In this document: positions 25,416-34,982 of the stretch, piece by piece | Layout of the letters: the number at the start of each line of letters is the position of its first letter | How positions within the stretch are numbered: the stretch's first letter is position 1 | Source of the DNA: an uncultured Verrucomicrobiota bacterium | Lineage (GTDB): Bacteria > Verrucomicrobiota > Kiritimatiellia > RFP12 > UBA1067 | Length of the DNA stretch: 64,000 bases | Direction of reading: 5' to 3' | NCBI GenBank assembly: GCA_947305775.1 | Contig: CAMZEN010000004.1 | Location: forward strand, 24,281 to 88,280 | Notes under the pieces: generated by a model | The model's database searches: none | Told to the model about the DNA's origin: nothing | Seen by the model: the letters and a program-made list of their open reading frames with translations, nothing else | Translations under genes and position numbers: made by a program

Positions 25416-26426
25416 ATGACACTTGCAGAACTCGAGAAGGCGAAGGCTGAGAGCCTCGAAGAGATAGCGGCCGCGGCGGATGCGGCGGCGGTTGAGGCGT
25501 TGCGCGTCAAGTACGTCGGAAGGAACGGTTCGATACCGGCGCTCATCAAGGCGATGAAGGATGTCCCAAAGGAGGAACGCCCTGCTTTCGGTAAGGCCGT
25601 CCAGGCCTGGCGCGCCGAAGTGGAGGCCGCTCTCGCGGCGAAGGGCGGCGCATCCGGCGGCGAAAAGCCGGTCGACGCCGACCTTACCCTGCCGGGCCGC
25701 TGGTTTGCGCTTGGCGCAAAGCATCCGCTTTCGCGCGTGATCGAGGAGACCGCCCGCATATTCGGACGCCTCGGTTTCACGGTCGCCGACGGTCCCGAGC
25801 TGGAGAACCGCTTCAACAACTTCACCGCGCTCAACACGCCGCTTCACCATCCTTCGATGGACAAGACCGACACGTTCTGGTTCGACGACGACACGCTTCT
25901 CAGAACCCAGACTTCGCCCGTGCAGATTCGCACGATGATGGCCAACAAGCCGCCGATTCGCGTGATCTGCCCCGGTCGCACCTATCGCCGCGATACGACG
26001 GACGCGACCCATTCGGCGAACTTCCACCAGATCGAGGGCCTTTACGTCGATACGAAGCCCGTTTCGCTTGCGGACCTCAAGAGCGTGCTCGCCTATTTCG
26101 CGCACGAGATGATGGGCGACGGCGTTACCGTCCGTTTCCGTCCGCACTTCTTCCCGTTCACCGAGCCTTCGGTGGAGGTGGACTTCAGCTGCCATCTCTG
26201 CAAGGGCAAGGGCTGCCGCGTGTGCAAAGATTCCGGCTGGATCGAGGTCGCCGGCGCGGGAATGGTCGATCCGCGCGTGTTCACGCACGTCGGCTACGAC
26301 CCTGAGAAGGTCTCCGGCTACGCATTCGGCTTCGGCGTGGAGCGCATTGCGATGATCAAGTACGGAATACCCGACATCCGCTGGTTCTACGAAAACGATG
26401 TGAGATTCCTCGGGCAGTTGGCTTAA
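25416..26426 (+). CDS. pheS: phenylalanyl-tRNA synthetase alpha subunit
   Basis: 336 residues, standard for PheS. An N-terminal coiled-coil domain (1-85) binds tRNA. The class II catalytic core shows motif 2 (RVICPGRTYRRDTTDATHSANFHQIEG, read as FHQIEG), the FRPHFFPFTEPSVEV segment and motif 3 (GFGVERIAMIKYGI). A CHLCKGKGCRVCKDSGW stretch with four cysteines lies between them. ATG at 25416 follows AAGGTTTTAAGG; the frame upstream is inside the previous gene. pheT, which normally follows, is absent here; corA is next. Confidence 0.95.
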   Translation: MTLAELEKAKAESLEEIAAAADAAAVEALRVKYVGRNGSIPALIKAMKDVPKEERPAFGKAVQAWRAEVEAALAAKGGASGGEKPVDADLTLPGRWFALGAKHPLSRVIEETARIFGRLGFTVADGPELENRFNNFTALNTPLHHPSMDKTDTFWFDDDTLLRTQTSPVQIRTMMANKPPIRVICPGRTYRRDTTDATHSANFHQIEGLYVDTKPVSLADLKSVLAYFAHEMMGDGVTVRFRPHFFPFTEPSVEVDFSCHLCKGKGCRVCKDSGWIEVAGAGMVDPRVFTHVGYDPEKVSGYAFGFGVERIAMIKYGIPDIRWFYENDVRFLGQLA

Positions 26427-26457
26427 GTAGTTTTTACAAGGGAAAAGGAGGTGCGAC

Positions 26458-27402
26458 ATGATGACGATATACCGCTGGGAGAATGGAGGTCTGAAGGAGA
26501 CTCCGGACTTCGCGCCGTCATGTTGGATAAACCTCGTTGAACCCACTACTACAGAGCTGGAGTCCGTAATAGCGAACAAGAAGGTCCCGCGCGACTTCCT
26601 AACCGACCCGCTCGACCGCGACGAAAGGCCGCGATTCGACTACGACGACGATGCGACGCTTCTGATCGTGCATGTGCCGTGTCCGGTGGAGGATGACGAG
26701 GTCGTTCCCTACTGCACAGTACCGCTTGGCATAGTTCTCACGGGCGAGAGCGTAATAACCGTATGCAGCATGCGCACGCCCGTTACGAATGCGTTCCTCG
26801 ACCAGATACGCCGCGTCTGCCCGCCGAAGGACAAGTACCGCTTCGCGTTCCGGCTTATATGGCATGGCGGAGTGCTGTTCCTGCGCTACCTGCACGACAT
26901 CCACCAGCGCACCATCGATCTGGAGGAGGAGCTCCACGAGTCGATCTCCAACAAGGTCCTGTTGAAGCTTCTCACGATCGAAAAGACGTTCGTCTACTTC
27001 ACGACGTCCCTCAAGGCCGACACCATCGCCCTCGCCCGCGCCAACACCTCGCGCCAGGTGGTGCTCACCGAGGATGACAGCGACCAGCTTGAGGACGCCC
27101 TTGTCGAATACCAGCAGGCGCTCGAGACGGCGACTATCCACGCGAACATCCTTAACGGAACGCTCGATACCTTTGCGTCGCTGATCAACAACAACCTGAA
27201 CAACATAATGAAGTATCTCACGGCGGTGACGATTCTTCTCGCCGTGCCTACGCTTGTGGCGTCCATCTACGGCATGAACCTTCAGACCCTGCCGTTCATG
27301 GCCCATCCGCACTCGTTCGCCATAGTGATGGGATTCTCCGGCGCGGTCGGCGTCATCATCGCGGGCGTATTCTACATACTTTCCAAGAAGAGCAAATTCT
27401 GA
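26458..27402 (+). CDS. corA: CorA-type magnesium/metal ion transporter
   Basis: 314 residues. A large N-terminal cytoplasmic domain with the FDYDDDATLLIVHVP strand and a long helix is followed by two C-terminal transmembrane segments. The selectivity signature YGMN is present in VASIYGMNLQTLP, right after the first segment. ATG at 26458 follows AAGGAGG with suitable spacing; the ATG at 26461 is an alternative. The last base overlaps the der start (TGATG), so corA, der and lepA form one unit. Confidence 0.92.
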   Translation: MMTIYRWENGGLKETPDFAPSCWINLVEPTTTELESVIANKKVPRDFLTDPLDRDERPRFDYDDDATLLIVHVPCPVEDDEVVPYCTVPLGIVLTGESVITVCSMRTPVTNAFLDQIRRVCPPKDKYRFAFRLIWHGGVLFLRYLHDIHQRTIDLEEELHESISNKVLLKLLTIEKTFVYFTTSLKADTIALARANTSRQVVLTEDDSDQLEDALVEYQQALETATIHANILNGTLDTFASLINNNLNNIMKYLTAVTILLAVPTLVASIYGMNLQTLPFMAHPHSFAIVMGFSGAVGVIIAGVFYILSKKSKF

Positions 27403-28757
27403 TGAACGTAGTCTCTCTGGTAGGCCGTCCCAACACGGGCAAGAGCGCGCTCTTCAACCGCATAGCGAGGAAGCGCGTCGCGATCGTATTCGACCAGCCC
27501 GGCGTCACGCGCGACCGCGTTACGCGCGAAGTTGACATTCTCGGCCGCAAGGTGATGCTTGTGGACACCGGCGGAATCGCCTTCGACCGCCATGTGACCA
27601 ACGACCCTCTGGACGACGAAACCAAGAGCCAGGCCGCGCTCGCGGTCGAAGACTCCGCCGTATGCGTCATCGTCGTAGATTCCCGCGAAGGCATAACGCC
27701 GCTCGACAGCGAAGTCATAAAGCGCGTCCGCGAATCGGGCGTGCCCTGCATGATCGCGGCGAACAAGTGCGATACAGCCGATGACGACTGGCGCGCTGCG
27801 GAGTTCGAGCGCTTCGGTTTGCCGGTGTTCGCGGTGTCTGCCGAGCACGGGCGCGGCGTAGAGGCGCTCCTTCAGGAGGTGACGGGCAGGCTTCCGCCTG
27901 TTTCGCCCGAGGATGCCGGGGCGCGCCCGCTGAGGGTGGCCATCGTCGGCAGGCCCAACGTCGGCAAGAGCTCATACGTAAACCGTCTTCTCAATGCGCC
28001 GCGTGTGATAGTGTCGGAGATTCCAGGAACGACCCGCGATGCGGTCGAGGTTCCGTTCACCATCGGTTCCGGACCCGAGGCGCGGCGCTACATGCTCGTC
28101 GATACCGCCGGCATGAAGCCCCACACCAAGATGTCGAAGACCTCCGTCGACACCTTTTCGCTCTTTCGCAGCGAGGCGGCGATCTCCGAGGCGGATGTCG
28201 TGCTGCTGGTGATGGACCCCATCCTCGGCCCGACCATGCAGGACAAGCGCATAGCAGGCAAGATACTTGACGCGAACAGGGCGTGCGTGGTAATCATGAA
28301 CAAGTGGGACCTTGCCATGGAGGAGGGAATGCGCGAGAAGGATGCGCTTTCGGCCCTCCGCCAGATGATGCCGTTCCTCTCGTTCGCCCCAGTCGTGTTC
28401 TGCTCGAACAAATCGGGCTACAACATCCGCAGGACCGTCGATGCGATCGACCGTGCGGCGGCTTCGGCCTCCGACCGAATACCGACCGGCATGTTGAACA
28501 ACGTCATAACGAAGGCGACCAAGAAGACGCTTTCCCCTATGATGAAGGGCAAGAGGCTCAAGATATACTACGCCCTGCAGGTGTCGACGAATCCCCAGAC
28601 GCTAAGGTTCTTCGTGAACGACCCTAAGCTCGTCACGCCCGCCTACATGGCGTACATGGAAAAGCAGATTCGCGCCAGATTCGGACTTGAGGGCGCGCCC
28701 CTCAGGATGTTCTTCAAGGCGCGCAGCCGCGCAGGACAGGCGGGACAGGACAAATGA
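27402..28757 (+). CDS. der: ribosome biogenesis GTPase Der (EngA)
   Basis: 451 residues with two consecutive GTPase domains, diagnostic for Der. Domain 1: GRPNTGKSALFNR, DTGG, NKCD. Domain 2 (from about residue 182): GRPNVGKSSYVNR, DTAGM, MNKWD. The C-terminal KH-like domain starts near residue 360. Der acts in assembly of the 50S subunit. It overlaps corA by one base and lepA by four. Confidence 0.97.
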   Translation: MNVVSLVGRPNTGKSALFNRIARKRVAIVFDQPGVTRDRVTREVDILGRKVMLVDTGGIAFDRHVTNDPLDDETKSQAALAVEDSAVCVIVVDSREGITPLDSEVIKRVRESGVPCMIAANKCDTADDDWRAAEFERFGLPVFAVSAEHGRGVEALLQEVTGRLPPVSPEDAGARPLRVAIVGRPNVGKSSYVNRLLNAPRVIVSEIPGTTRDAVEVPFTIGSGPEARRYMLVDTAGMKPHTKMSKTSVDTFSLFRSEAAISEADVVLLVMDPILGPTMQDKRIAGKILDANRACVVIMNKWDLAMEEGMREKDALSALRQMMPFLSFAPVVFCSNKSGYNIRRTVDAIDRAAASASDRIPTGMLNNVITKATKKTLSPMMKGKRLKIYYALQVSTNPQTLRFFVNDPKLVTPAYMAYMEKQIRARFGLEGAPLRMFFKARSRAGQAGQDK

Positions 28758-30562
28758 AGCTCGAAAACATACGCAACTTCTGCATCATCGCCCACGTGGA
28801 CCACGGCAAGACCACGCTCTCCGACCGCATACTTGAGCTGACCCATGCGATATCGGCGCGTGAACTCAAGGAGCAGACCCTTGACGCGATGGACCTTGAG
28901 CGCGAGCGCGGCATTACGATCAAGAGCCACCCCGTGTCGATGGAGTACGTCGCGAAAGACGGCCGCAAGTATCTGTTCAACCTGCTCGACACTCCCGGTC
29001 ACGTCGACTTCGCCTACGAGGTGTCGCGTTCGATGGGTGCGTGCGAAGGCGCGCTTCTGGTCGTGGACGCCGCCCAGGGCGTGGAGGCGCAGACCGTCGC
29101 CAACACCTACTTCGCCCAGGATGCCAAGCTTGAGATCGTGCCTGTGCTGAACAAGGTCGATCTTCCCGGCGCCGACATTCCCGAAGTCTCCCGCGAGATC
29201 GAGGACATATTGGCGATTCCGATGGATGACCCTCTCCTCGTCTCAGCCAAGACGGGTCAGGGCTGCGAGGAGGTGCTTGAAGCCATCGTGAACCGCATCC
29301 CGCCGCCCGAGACGCGCGGGACGGACGCCCCCCTGCGCGCGCTCGTGTTCGACTCGGTCTTCGACGAGTTCCGCGGCGTTATAACATATGTAAGGCTGGT
29401 GGATGGCTCCCTTAAGGCGGGCCAGAGCGTCACCTTCATGGCGAGCGGAGTAACCACGACCGTCCACGAAGTCGGCGTGTTCTCGCCCAACAAGAAGCCC
29501 GTGGACCATCTTGAGGCGGGACAGGTCGGCTACATCGTCGGCACCGTCAAGGACCCGAGCGAGATCAAGATCGGCGACACAGTCACGACTTCGAAGCTGG
29601 GCGCGGATGAACCCCTGCCCGGTTTCCACGACATACATCCTACCGTGTTCTGCGGCATATACCCGATGTCTACGGACGAGTTCCCGAAGGTTTCCGCCGG
29701 ACTCGAAAAGCTGCACCTCAACGACTCGGCGTTCACGTTCCACCACGAAAGCTCGCTCGCCCTCGGATTCGGGTTTCGCTGCGGCTTCCTAGGCCTTCTC
29801 CACATGGAGATTGTGCAGGAGCGCCTCAGGCGCGAGTTCGGGCTCGACATAATATCCACTTCGCCCGGTGTCGTATACAAGCTCAAGATGAAGGACGGCA
29901 CCGAGCGCGACCTCGACAACCCTCTGCAGATGCCCGACCCTTCGGCGCTTGAGACGATATCCGAGCCGACACTTAAGGCGCGCATAATAACGCCGTCCGG
30001 CTCGATCGGCGACGTGATGCGCATAGTGATGGATCGCCGCGGGACGGTGGAAGGCACCGAGACGATAGACGCCAAGCGCGTGATGCTCCACTGCCTGCTG
30101 CCGCTCAACGAGATACTCATCGACTTCCACGACACCCTCAAATCGGTCTCGCACGGCTACGCCTCGATGGACTACGAGCCCGCCGGATACCAGGTGAGCG
30201 ACATAGTCAAGATGGACATTCTCCTCAACGGCGAGACCGTGGACGCGTTCGCTACGATGGTCCACCGCGACAAGGCGCGTGCGCGCGGACTTCAGATGTG
30301 CAAGGCGCTCGCCGAGACGATTCCTCCGCACCAGTTCAAGATACCGGTGCAGGCGGCGATCGGCAAGGAGATCATTGCTCGCGAAGACATCCGCCCGTTC
30401 CGCAAGGACGTGCTTGCGAAGCTCTACGGCGGCGACGTGACGCGCAAGATGAAGGTTCTCGAAAAGCAGAAGCGCGGCAAGGCCCGCATGAAGGAGTTCG
30501 GCCACGTGAACGTTCCTCAGAGCGCCTTCATCGCAGTTCTCAAAGGCACTATCAAAGAATAG
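28754..30562 (+). CDS. lepA: elongation factor 4 (LepA)
   Basis: 602 residues, full length. Translational GTPase with IAHVDHGKTTLSDR (P-loop), ERGITIKSHPV, DTPGHVDF and NKVDLPGA. The LepA-specific C-terminal domain with RRGTVEGTE and KKMKVLEKQKRGKARMK-like basic tail (KMKVLEKQKRGKARMKEFG) is complete. It remobilises stalled or mistranslocated ribosomes. It is last in the corA-der-lepA unit. Confidence 0.97.
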   Translation: MKLENIRNFCIIAHVDHGKTTLSDRILELTHAISARELKEQTLDAMDLERERGITIKSHPVSMEYVAKDGRKYLFNLLDTPGHVDFAYEVSRSMGACEGALLVVDAAQGVEAQTVANTYFAQDAKLEIVPVLNKVDLPGADIPEVSREIEDILAIPMDDPLLVSAKTGQGCEEVLEAIVNRIPPPETRGTDAPLRALVFDSVFDEFRGVITYVRLVDGSLKAGQSVTFMASGVTTTVHEVGVFSPNKKPVDHLEAGQVGYIVGTVKDPSEIKIGDTVTTSKLGADEPLPGFHDIHPTVFCGIYPMSTDEFPKVSAGLEKLHLNDSAFTFHHESSLALGFGFRCGFLGLLHMEIVQERLRREFGLDIISTSPGVVYKLKMKDGTERDLDNPLQMPDPSALETISEPTLKARIITPSGSIGDVMRIVMDRRGTVEGTETIDAKRVMLHCLLPLNEILIDFHDTLKSVSHGYASMDYEPAGYQVSDIVKMDILLNGETVDAFATMVHRDKARARGLQMCKALAETIPPHQFKIPVQAAIGKEIIAREDIRPFRKDVLAKLYGGDVTRKMKVLEKQKRGKARMKEFGHVNVPQSAFIAVLKGTIKE

Positions 30563-30604
30563 TTCGTGATTCACAATACACCCTACAACAAAGGTGGAAA
30601 CGCC

Positions 30605-32278
30605 ATGACATCCGATCAAGTCAAGAAAGGCAAGGAGCGCGCACCGCACAGGTCGCTCTTTTTCGCTACAGGCATGAAACGCCAGGACATGAAGAAGCCG
30701 TTCATCGGCATCTGCAACTCTTACGAGAGCTTTGTCCCGGGACACTGCCATCTCAATTATGTCGGTACTTTCCTTAAGAAGTGCATAGAGGAGGCGGGCG
30801 GCGTCGCGATGGAGTTCAACACCATCGCCGTGTGCGACGGCATCGCCATGGGACATTCCGGCATGAAGTATTCGCTGCCTTCACGCGAGCTCATCGCCGA
30901 CTCGGTCGAAACCGTTGCGCGTGCGCACTGCTTCGACGCGATGATATGCGTTCCGAACTGCGACAAGATCGTTCCCGGCATGCTTATAGGAGCCCTCAGG
31001 GTCAACATCCCGACGATATTCGCCTCTGGCGGCCCAATGGCCCCGGGCAAGCACCCCGTCTCCGGCAAGGATACCGACCTCAACTCGGTCTTCGAGGCGG
31101 TCGGCGCCGAGAGCGTCGGCAAGATTTCGTCGAAGGAGCTGGAGAAGGTCGAAGAGACGAGCTGCCCCGGCTGCGGAAGCTGTTCGGGAATGTTCACGGC
31201 CAACTCGATGAACTGTCTCTACGAGGCTCTCGGCCTGGCCCTCCCGGGCAACGGCACTGTTCTCGCTACCGACCCGCGTCGCCAGGAACTCTACCGCGCT
31301 GCCGCGAAGCGGATCGTCGCCATGGCCAAGAAGGGCGGCCCGCTGCCGCGCGAGCTTGTTACGCGCGACTCGCTGGACAACGCCCTCACGCTCGACATGG
31401 CGATGGGAGGTTCCACTAACACAGTGCTCCACACGCTGGCGATAGCGCGCGAGGCGGGCGTAGACTATTCGCTTGAGCGCATGAACGAGATTTCCGCCGC
31501 GACTCCTTACATCTGCAAGGTTGCGCCGTCGGGACACTACCACGTCATCGATGTGGACCGTGCAGGCGGCATAATGGGCGTTTTGAAGCGAGTTGCCGCG
31601 GTCGGCAAGTTCATGAAGCCCGGCTGCCCGACAGTGAGCGGCAAAACCCTCGGCCAGCAGATAAAGGCTGCGAAGATAACCGATGACGATGTGATCCGTC
31701 CGATATCGAACGCCTATTCCAAGGACGGCGGACTCGCGGTTCTCTGGGGTAATCTCGCCGAGAAGGGGTCCGTCGTGAAGAAAGGCGGCGTAGCCCCCTC
31801 TATGATGAAGTTCACAGGCAAGGCCATCTGCTTCGATTCGCAGGAGGAGGCCTGCGCAGGAATCCTCGGCGGCAAGGTCAAGCCCGGCCACGTCGTAGTC
31901 ATCCGCTACGAGGGACCTAAGGGCGGCCCCGGCATGCAGGAAATGCTCGCCCCGACCAGCTACATTATCGGGCAGGGACTAGGCGAATCCGTCGCACTCA
32001 TAACCGACGGGCGCTTCTCGGGCGCGACGCACGGTGCATGCGTCGGCCATGTTTCGCCGGAGGCTGCGGAAGGCGGCCTTATCGGACTGCTTCAGGACGG
32101 TGACGAAATAACGATCGACATTCCGGCCAGGGCCATCAACGCGAAGCTGACGAAGAAGGAAATCGCAGCCCGCGCAAAGAAGGCCAAGCCGTGGACGCCG
32201 CGCGTCAAGGGCGGATGGCTCGAGCGCTATTCGCATTTCGTCGGCAATGCGTCCACCGGCGCCAGCCTCAAGCAGTGA
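30605..32278 (+). CDS. ilvD: dihydroxy-acid dehydratase
   Basis: 557 residues. It makes 2-keto acids in isoleucine/valine synthesis. Iron-sulfur cluster cysteines are visible in [12 protein letters not shown] and [27 protein letters not shown] and [11 protein letters not shown] are other family signatures. ATG at 30605 is preceded by AAAGGTGG; an earlier frame start at 30566 has no ribosome site. No other ilv gene is adjacent. It is the last GC-rich housekeeping gene before the AT-richer region. Confidence 0.95.
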   Translation: MTSDQVKKGKERAPHRSLFFATGMKRQDMKKPFIGICNSYESFVPGHCHLNYVGTFLKKCIEEAGGVAMEFNTIAVCDGIAMGHSGMKYSLPSRELIADSVETVARAHCFDAMICVPNCDKIVPGMLIGALRVNIPTIFASGGPMAPGKHPVSGKDTDLNSVFEAVGAESVGKISSKELEKVEETSCPGCGSCSGMFTANSMNCLYEALGLALPGNGTVLATDPRRQELYRAAAKRIVAMAKKGGPLPRELVTRDSLDNALTLDMAMGGSTNTVLHTLAIAREAGVDYSLERMNEISAATPYICKVAPSGHYHVIDVDRAGGIMGVLKRVAAVGKFMKPGCPTVSGKTLGQQIKAAKITDDDVIRPISNAYSKDGGLAVLWGNLAEKGSVVKKGGVAPSMMKFTGKAICFDSQEEACAGILGGKVKPGHVVVIRYEGPKGGPGMQEMLAPTSYIIGQGLGESVALITDGRFSGATHGACVGHVSPEAAEGGLIGLLQDGDEITIDIPARAINAKLTKKEIAARAKKAKPWTPRVKGGWLERYSHFVGNASTGASLKQ

Positions 32279-32480
32279 CATAAGGGGTGTCAGCGTGAAG
32301 AAGCCACATAGGGCAACAGGTGCGCCGAGAGGGCGTCCGCCAACGCTGCCGCTCGACATTTGCACTCAGATGTTGGCGGCGCTCACAATTCCCTGCTCTA
32401 GGTCTCTTAATCCCCCCGTCAAAGGCATCCTGTAAGATACTGCCGATCAGCAAAATTTTCGGTTCCAGTCCCCCTGATGG

Positions 32481-32660
32481 TTGCTCCTTTCTGGAAAGAT
32501 AGCAAAGGCGGTCTTTCTTGCATCGGAACGTTCCGGAGAAGATTGCTTTGAGGTGGCTAAACGTTTTTATGCTTCGCCCGTTTACCATGAGCTTGAGCGC
32601 GAATCCTCCAAGTACTGGTGGCTCAGTCCGGAACAGCTTGAGTCTGCAATGGCCATTTAA
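32481..32660 (+). pseudogene. possible gene remnant, unrecognised
   Basis: A 59-codon frame beginning at TTG with plausible protein-like composition in its second half (FYASPVYHELERESSKYWWL). There is no ribosome site and a stop lies just before the TTG. I cannot name a family. It may be the end of a decayed gene or chance. Confidence 0.25.
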
Positions 32661-32827
32661 GCCCACCTGAAGATTTTGGCATGCGCCTATCTGGTGAACT
32701 TGCTTTATCAGATATTTCCATCGGTGTTGATTCTTTTCTCCTTTGGATGCGTCTAGGGACCCCGCATATCACCTCTCACCTGGCTTGAGGAGAGGTTATT
32801 TTTCGCAAAATACACACAATGATCTTT

Positions 32828-32844
32828 GCGGGGACAGTCCCCGC
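32828..32844. repeat. REP-like palindrome
   Basis: GCGGGGACAGTCCCCGC, a 17-base inverted repeat with a one-base centre. Related GGGGAC/GTCCCC motifs recur at 38843 and 42391, always in gaps between genes of the AT-rich region. Confidence 0.6.
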
Positions 32845-33157
32845 GCTAATACGGATGCACGACGCTAAACATACGGATGCATATGGAAAACATCTATTCA
32901 TGCAGAGAAATCATACTTAATGCAATGAGTAAAGGTTTATTCCTAGTTTCGACTTGACGGAATGTGTTTGGCGCGTCACTGAAAGGCCGCGGCAGCAAGT
33001 GCTTTGCGTTCACGAAACTAGATACATCTGAAATACAGCCGCTTAAGGCGAGGATATGAAAAGGTTTGCTGGATTACCAGAGATGGACACACAAGTAAAT
33101 TGCGTGGAAATGTTCTGGGAAGATTACGTTATGATTATTGCAGTCGGGTTTGCGTAT

Positions 33158-33187
33158 TTGCAATCAGACGTGCCAATATGATACAAT
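33158..33187 (+). promoter_or_regulatory. promoter for the lipoprotein cluster
   Basis: TTGCAA (33158-33163), 18-base spacer, extended -10 TGA-TACAAT ending at 33187. It gives a leader of about 88 bases before the LpoB-like gene. Confidence 0.55.
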
Positions 33188-33281
33188 ATGGTTGTCTACG
33201 CAAGGGTCTGCGAGAAGATATGGGCGGAGAATGTGCCCGGTTCTCCAACCACAAAGTACTCAAGGGCAAGGAGATGAAAGT

Positions 33282-34448
33282 ATGTTAAGACTTGTCATTC
33301 CGCTGGTTGCAATTGTTTCGTTGCTTGCCTTATCCGGATGTGTTTCGGCGCAAGTATCACAACCTCCAGTTGAAATCCATCCAGATACTGAGCCGCTTAA
33401 TACTGGCATACAGTCTGCGGATGTCCGAGCCCTTGCAATGAAACTGTGTCCTGAATTGTTAGCTGCTCCAGAGATTGCAGATGCACCAGGACCGGTTGTC
33501 GTAAAGGTCGCACCGTTCAAGAATACAAGCCGCTTCTTTATAGACTCCAGCCTTTTCATGAAGCGACTCAGGCTTGAACTCAACCAGTATGGTGGCGGAC
33601 AGATTCGTTTTCAGTCCGACAACGACCGTGTCGTGAAGGCTAGTTCACAAGTGTTGCGGAAGCGTCAGGAAGAGAAGGTTCGGGCATACCTGAAAGAACT
33701 TGCCAAGCGAATCGCCGCAAATCCGCAGTTTGCAAACAATGATGGAACCCCTGTCAAAATGGCTGTCGTTCCTGTCATTGGCGTCAATATCGTCAACATG
33801 AACGGAGATAGCTTTGCAGCAATGCTGCGGGCCGAGATCGCAATGGCATCAAACGGCAGAATCCAGTTCTTGATGCCGGGCGTAGTGGATGGTGCGGATT
33901 ATTGGCTTACGGGTCAGTTCATCCCGGAGTCTATGAAGAAAGAGGGAATTATAAACCTTGCAAATTACATTGACATCATAGATGAGCGTGTGCGTCTCGG
34001 CAAGCCGATTGATACGGCAAGCATTGTTGCGGAGGGGAGTTCTTCCTATAATGGAGCTGCTACTGCAGTTGGTGCAACCGCACAGTTGGGTACGTCGACC
34101 CAGATTTACGAAAAGGAACGAATGCTTTCACAGATGCTTCATGATCCATCGTTTCGCGAAAACCCCGACGTGAACAAGCATTTGGACATGATGATCGTAC
34201 GTCCAGACGACAAGCTGGCTGTTTTCGAAGATATGTTCCTTCTCGATCAGCAGACGCCTGATGTGTCAGGTCGTGCCAACTATATCCTTTCGGGAGAGAT
34301 AAGCGGCATGAGTCAGCGCAGAGACGGAGCATCTTCAGATTATTTGCTTATCAGTGTCCAGTTGAATGATCCAGAAACCCAGGAAATTGTCTATGAGGGT
34401 GCGCATGAAGTAAAGCGTTTGACGCGCACAGGAGTGGTTTATAGGTAA
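33282..34448 (+). CDS. LpoB-like lipoprotein (penicillin-binding-protein activator family)
   Basis: 388 residues from ATG 33282, which has AAGGAG eight bases upstream. The signal peptide ends in lipobox LSGC. Two related halves are visible: VVKVAPFKNTSRFFIDSSLF with a long helix, and DKLAVFEDMFLLDQQTP... ending NYILSGEISGMSQRRDGASS and QEIVYEGAHEVKR. The last part is the LpoB/YcfM pattern; LpoB is an outer-membrane lipoprotein that activates PBP1B in E. coli. This protein is about twice as long as LpoB. It is followed by YcfL-like and COG3014-like lipoproteins. A conserved peptidoglycan role is inferred, not shown. Confidence 0.7.
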   Translation: MLRLVIPLVAIVSLLALSGCVSAQVSQPPVEIHPDTEPLNTGIQSADVRALAMKLCPELLAAPEIADAPGPVVVKVAPFKNTSRFFIDSSLFMKRLRLELNQYGGGQIRFQSDNDRVVKASSQVLRKRQEEKVRAYLKELAKRIAANPQFANNDGTPVKMAVVPVIGVNIVNMNGDSFAAMLRAEIAMASNGRIQFLMPGVVDGADYWLTGQFIPESMKKEGIINLANYIDIIDERVRLGKPIDTASIVAEGSSSYNGAATAVGATAQLGTSTQIYEKERMLSQMLHDPSFRENPDVNKHLDMMIVRPDDKLAVFEDMFLLDQQTPDVSGRANYILSGEISGMSQRRDGASSDYLLISVQLNDPETQEIVYEGAHEVKRLTRTGVVYR

Positions 34449-34472
34449 GGCACAAAAAGGAAGGGCGTCGAC

Positions 34473-34958
34473 ATGAATAAAAAAATCAAGATTTTGATGC
34501 TTGCCGGTAGCGTTCTTGCTATGGCGTTCTTTGGTGGATGCACGGCAGTGGATCCGGTAGCGCGAGCTAATCGAGAAGATATGTCGCAAGAGGGGACAAT
34601 TGTGTTCACTCGTCCTGCCAGGTTTACTCCGTGGTTCGGCAATTATTCCATAAGTCAGTTTATTGAAGTGACATACGAACACGTATCACGGAACGGGGCG
34701 GGGCAGTTGGTTGTCGAGGTCGGCATACGCAATCGTGGTCCCGTTTCGTGGACGAATTGGCATCAGCAAGCTCCCAAAGTCTTGAATATTGCCGCGACTT
34801 GCAACTTCTACGGCACATCAGCTGGTGCGCTTGGCGGACCGATCGTATATCAGACCAATCGGAGGACGCTGGCCATCAATCGTGGTGAAACCTTTGCATA
34901 CAAGGCTGTCTGCCCGGTAGAAGGTGCGAACGGATATCAGCTGGTGCTGGGGGACTAA
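34473..34958 (+). CDS. YcfL-like lipoprotein
   Basis: 161 residues. Signal peptide MNKKIKILMLAGSVLAMAFFGGC with lipobox, then a single beta-rich domain: EVTYEHVSRNGAGQLVVEVGIRNRG and later RRTLAINRGETFAYKAVCP. The description of additive strands with an N-R-G motif resembles YcfL, whose gene lies next to lpoB in E. coli. It follows the LpoB-like gene by 24 bases and has a ribosome site (AAAAAGGAAGGG). The function of YcfL is unknown. Confidence 0.65.
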   Translation: MNKKIKILMLAGSVLAMAFFGGCTAVDPVARANREDMSQEGTIVFTRPARFTPWFGNYSISQFIEVTYEHVSRNGAGQLVVEVGIRNRGPVSWTNWHQQAPKVLNIAATCNFYGTSAGALGGPIVYQTNRRTLAINRGETFAYKAVCPVEGANGYQLVLGD

Positions 34959-34982
34959 CCGATTTTCTTGAGGAGCCTGCCC

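Larger units (their letters stand above)
32279..33157. other. long intergenic region with decayed sequence
   Basis: Nearly 900 bases without a convincing gene. It holds a possible gene remnant (32481-32660), a perfect palindrome (32828-32844) and AT-rich sequence. Base composition drops markedly relative to the upstream genes. It marks the left edge of the accessory region. Other open frames here are short, overlapping and lack ribosome sites. Confidence 0.6.

Noticed and set aside
29789..30856. 355-codon minus-strand frame across lepA and ilvD
   Set aside because: It spans two real genes and the gap between them, with no ribosome site or family resemblance.
32268..32666. 132-codon minus-strand frame after ilvD
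   Set aside because: Cysteine- and arginine-rich, no start signal, no recognisable family; overlaps the plus-strand remnant.
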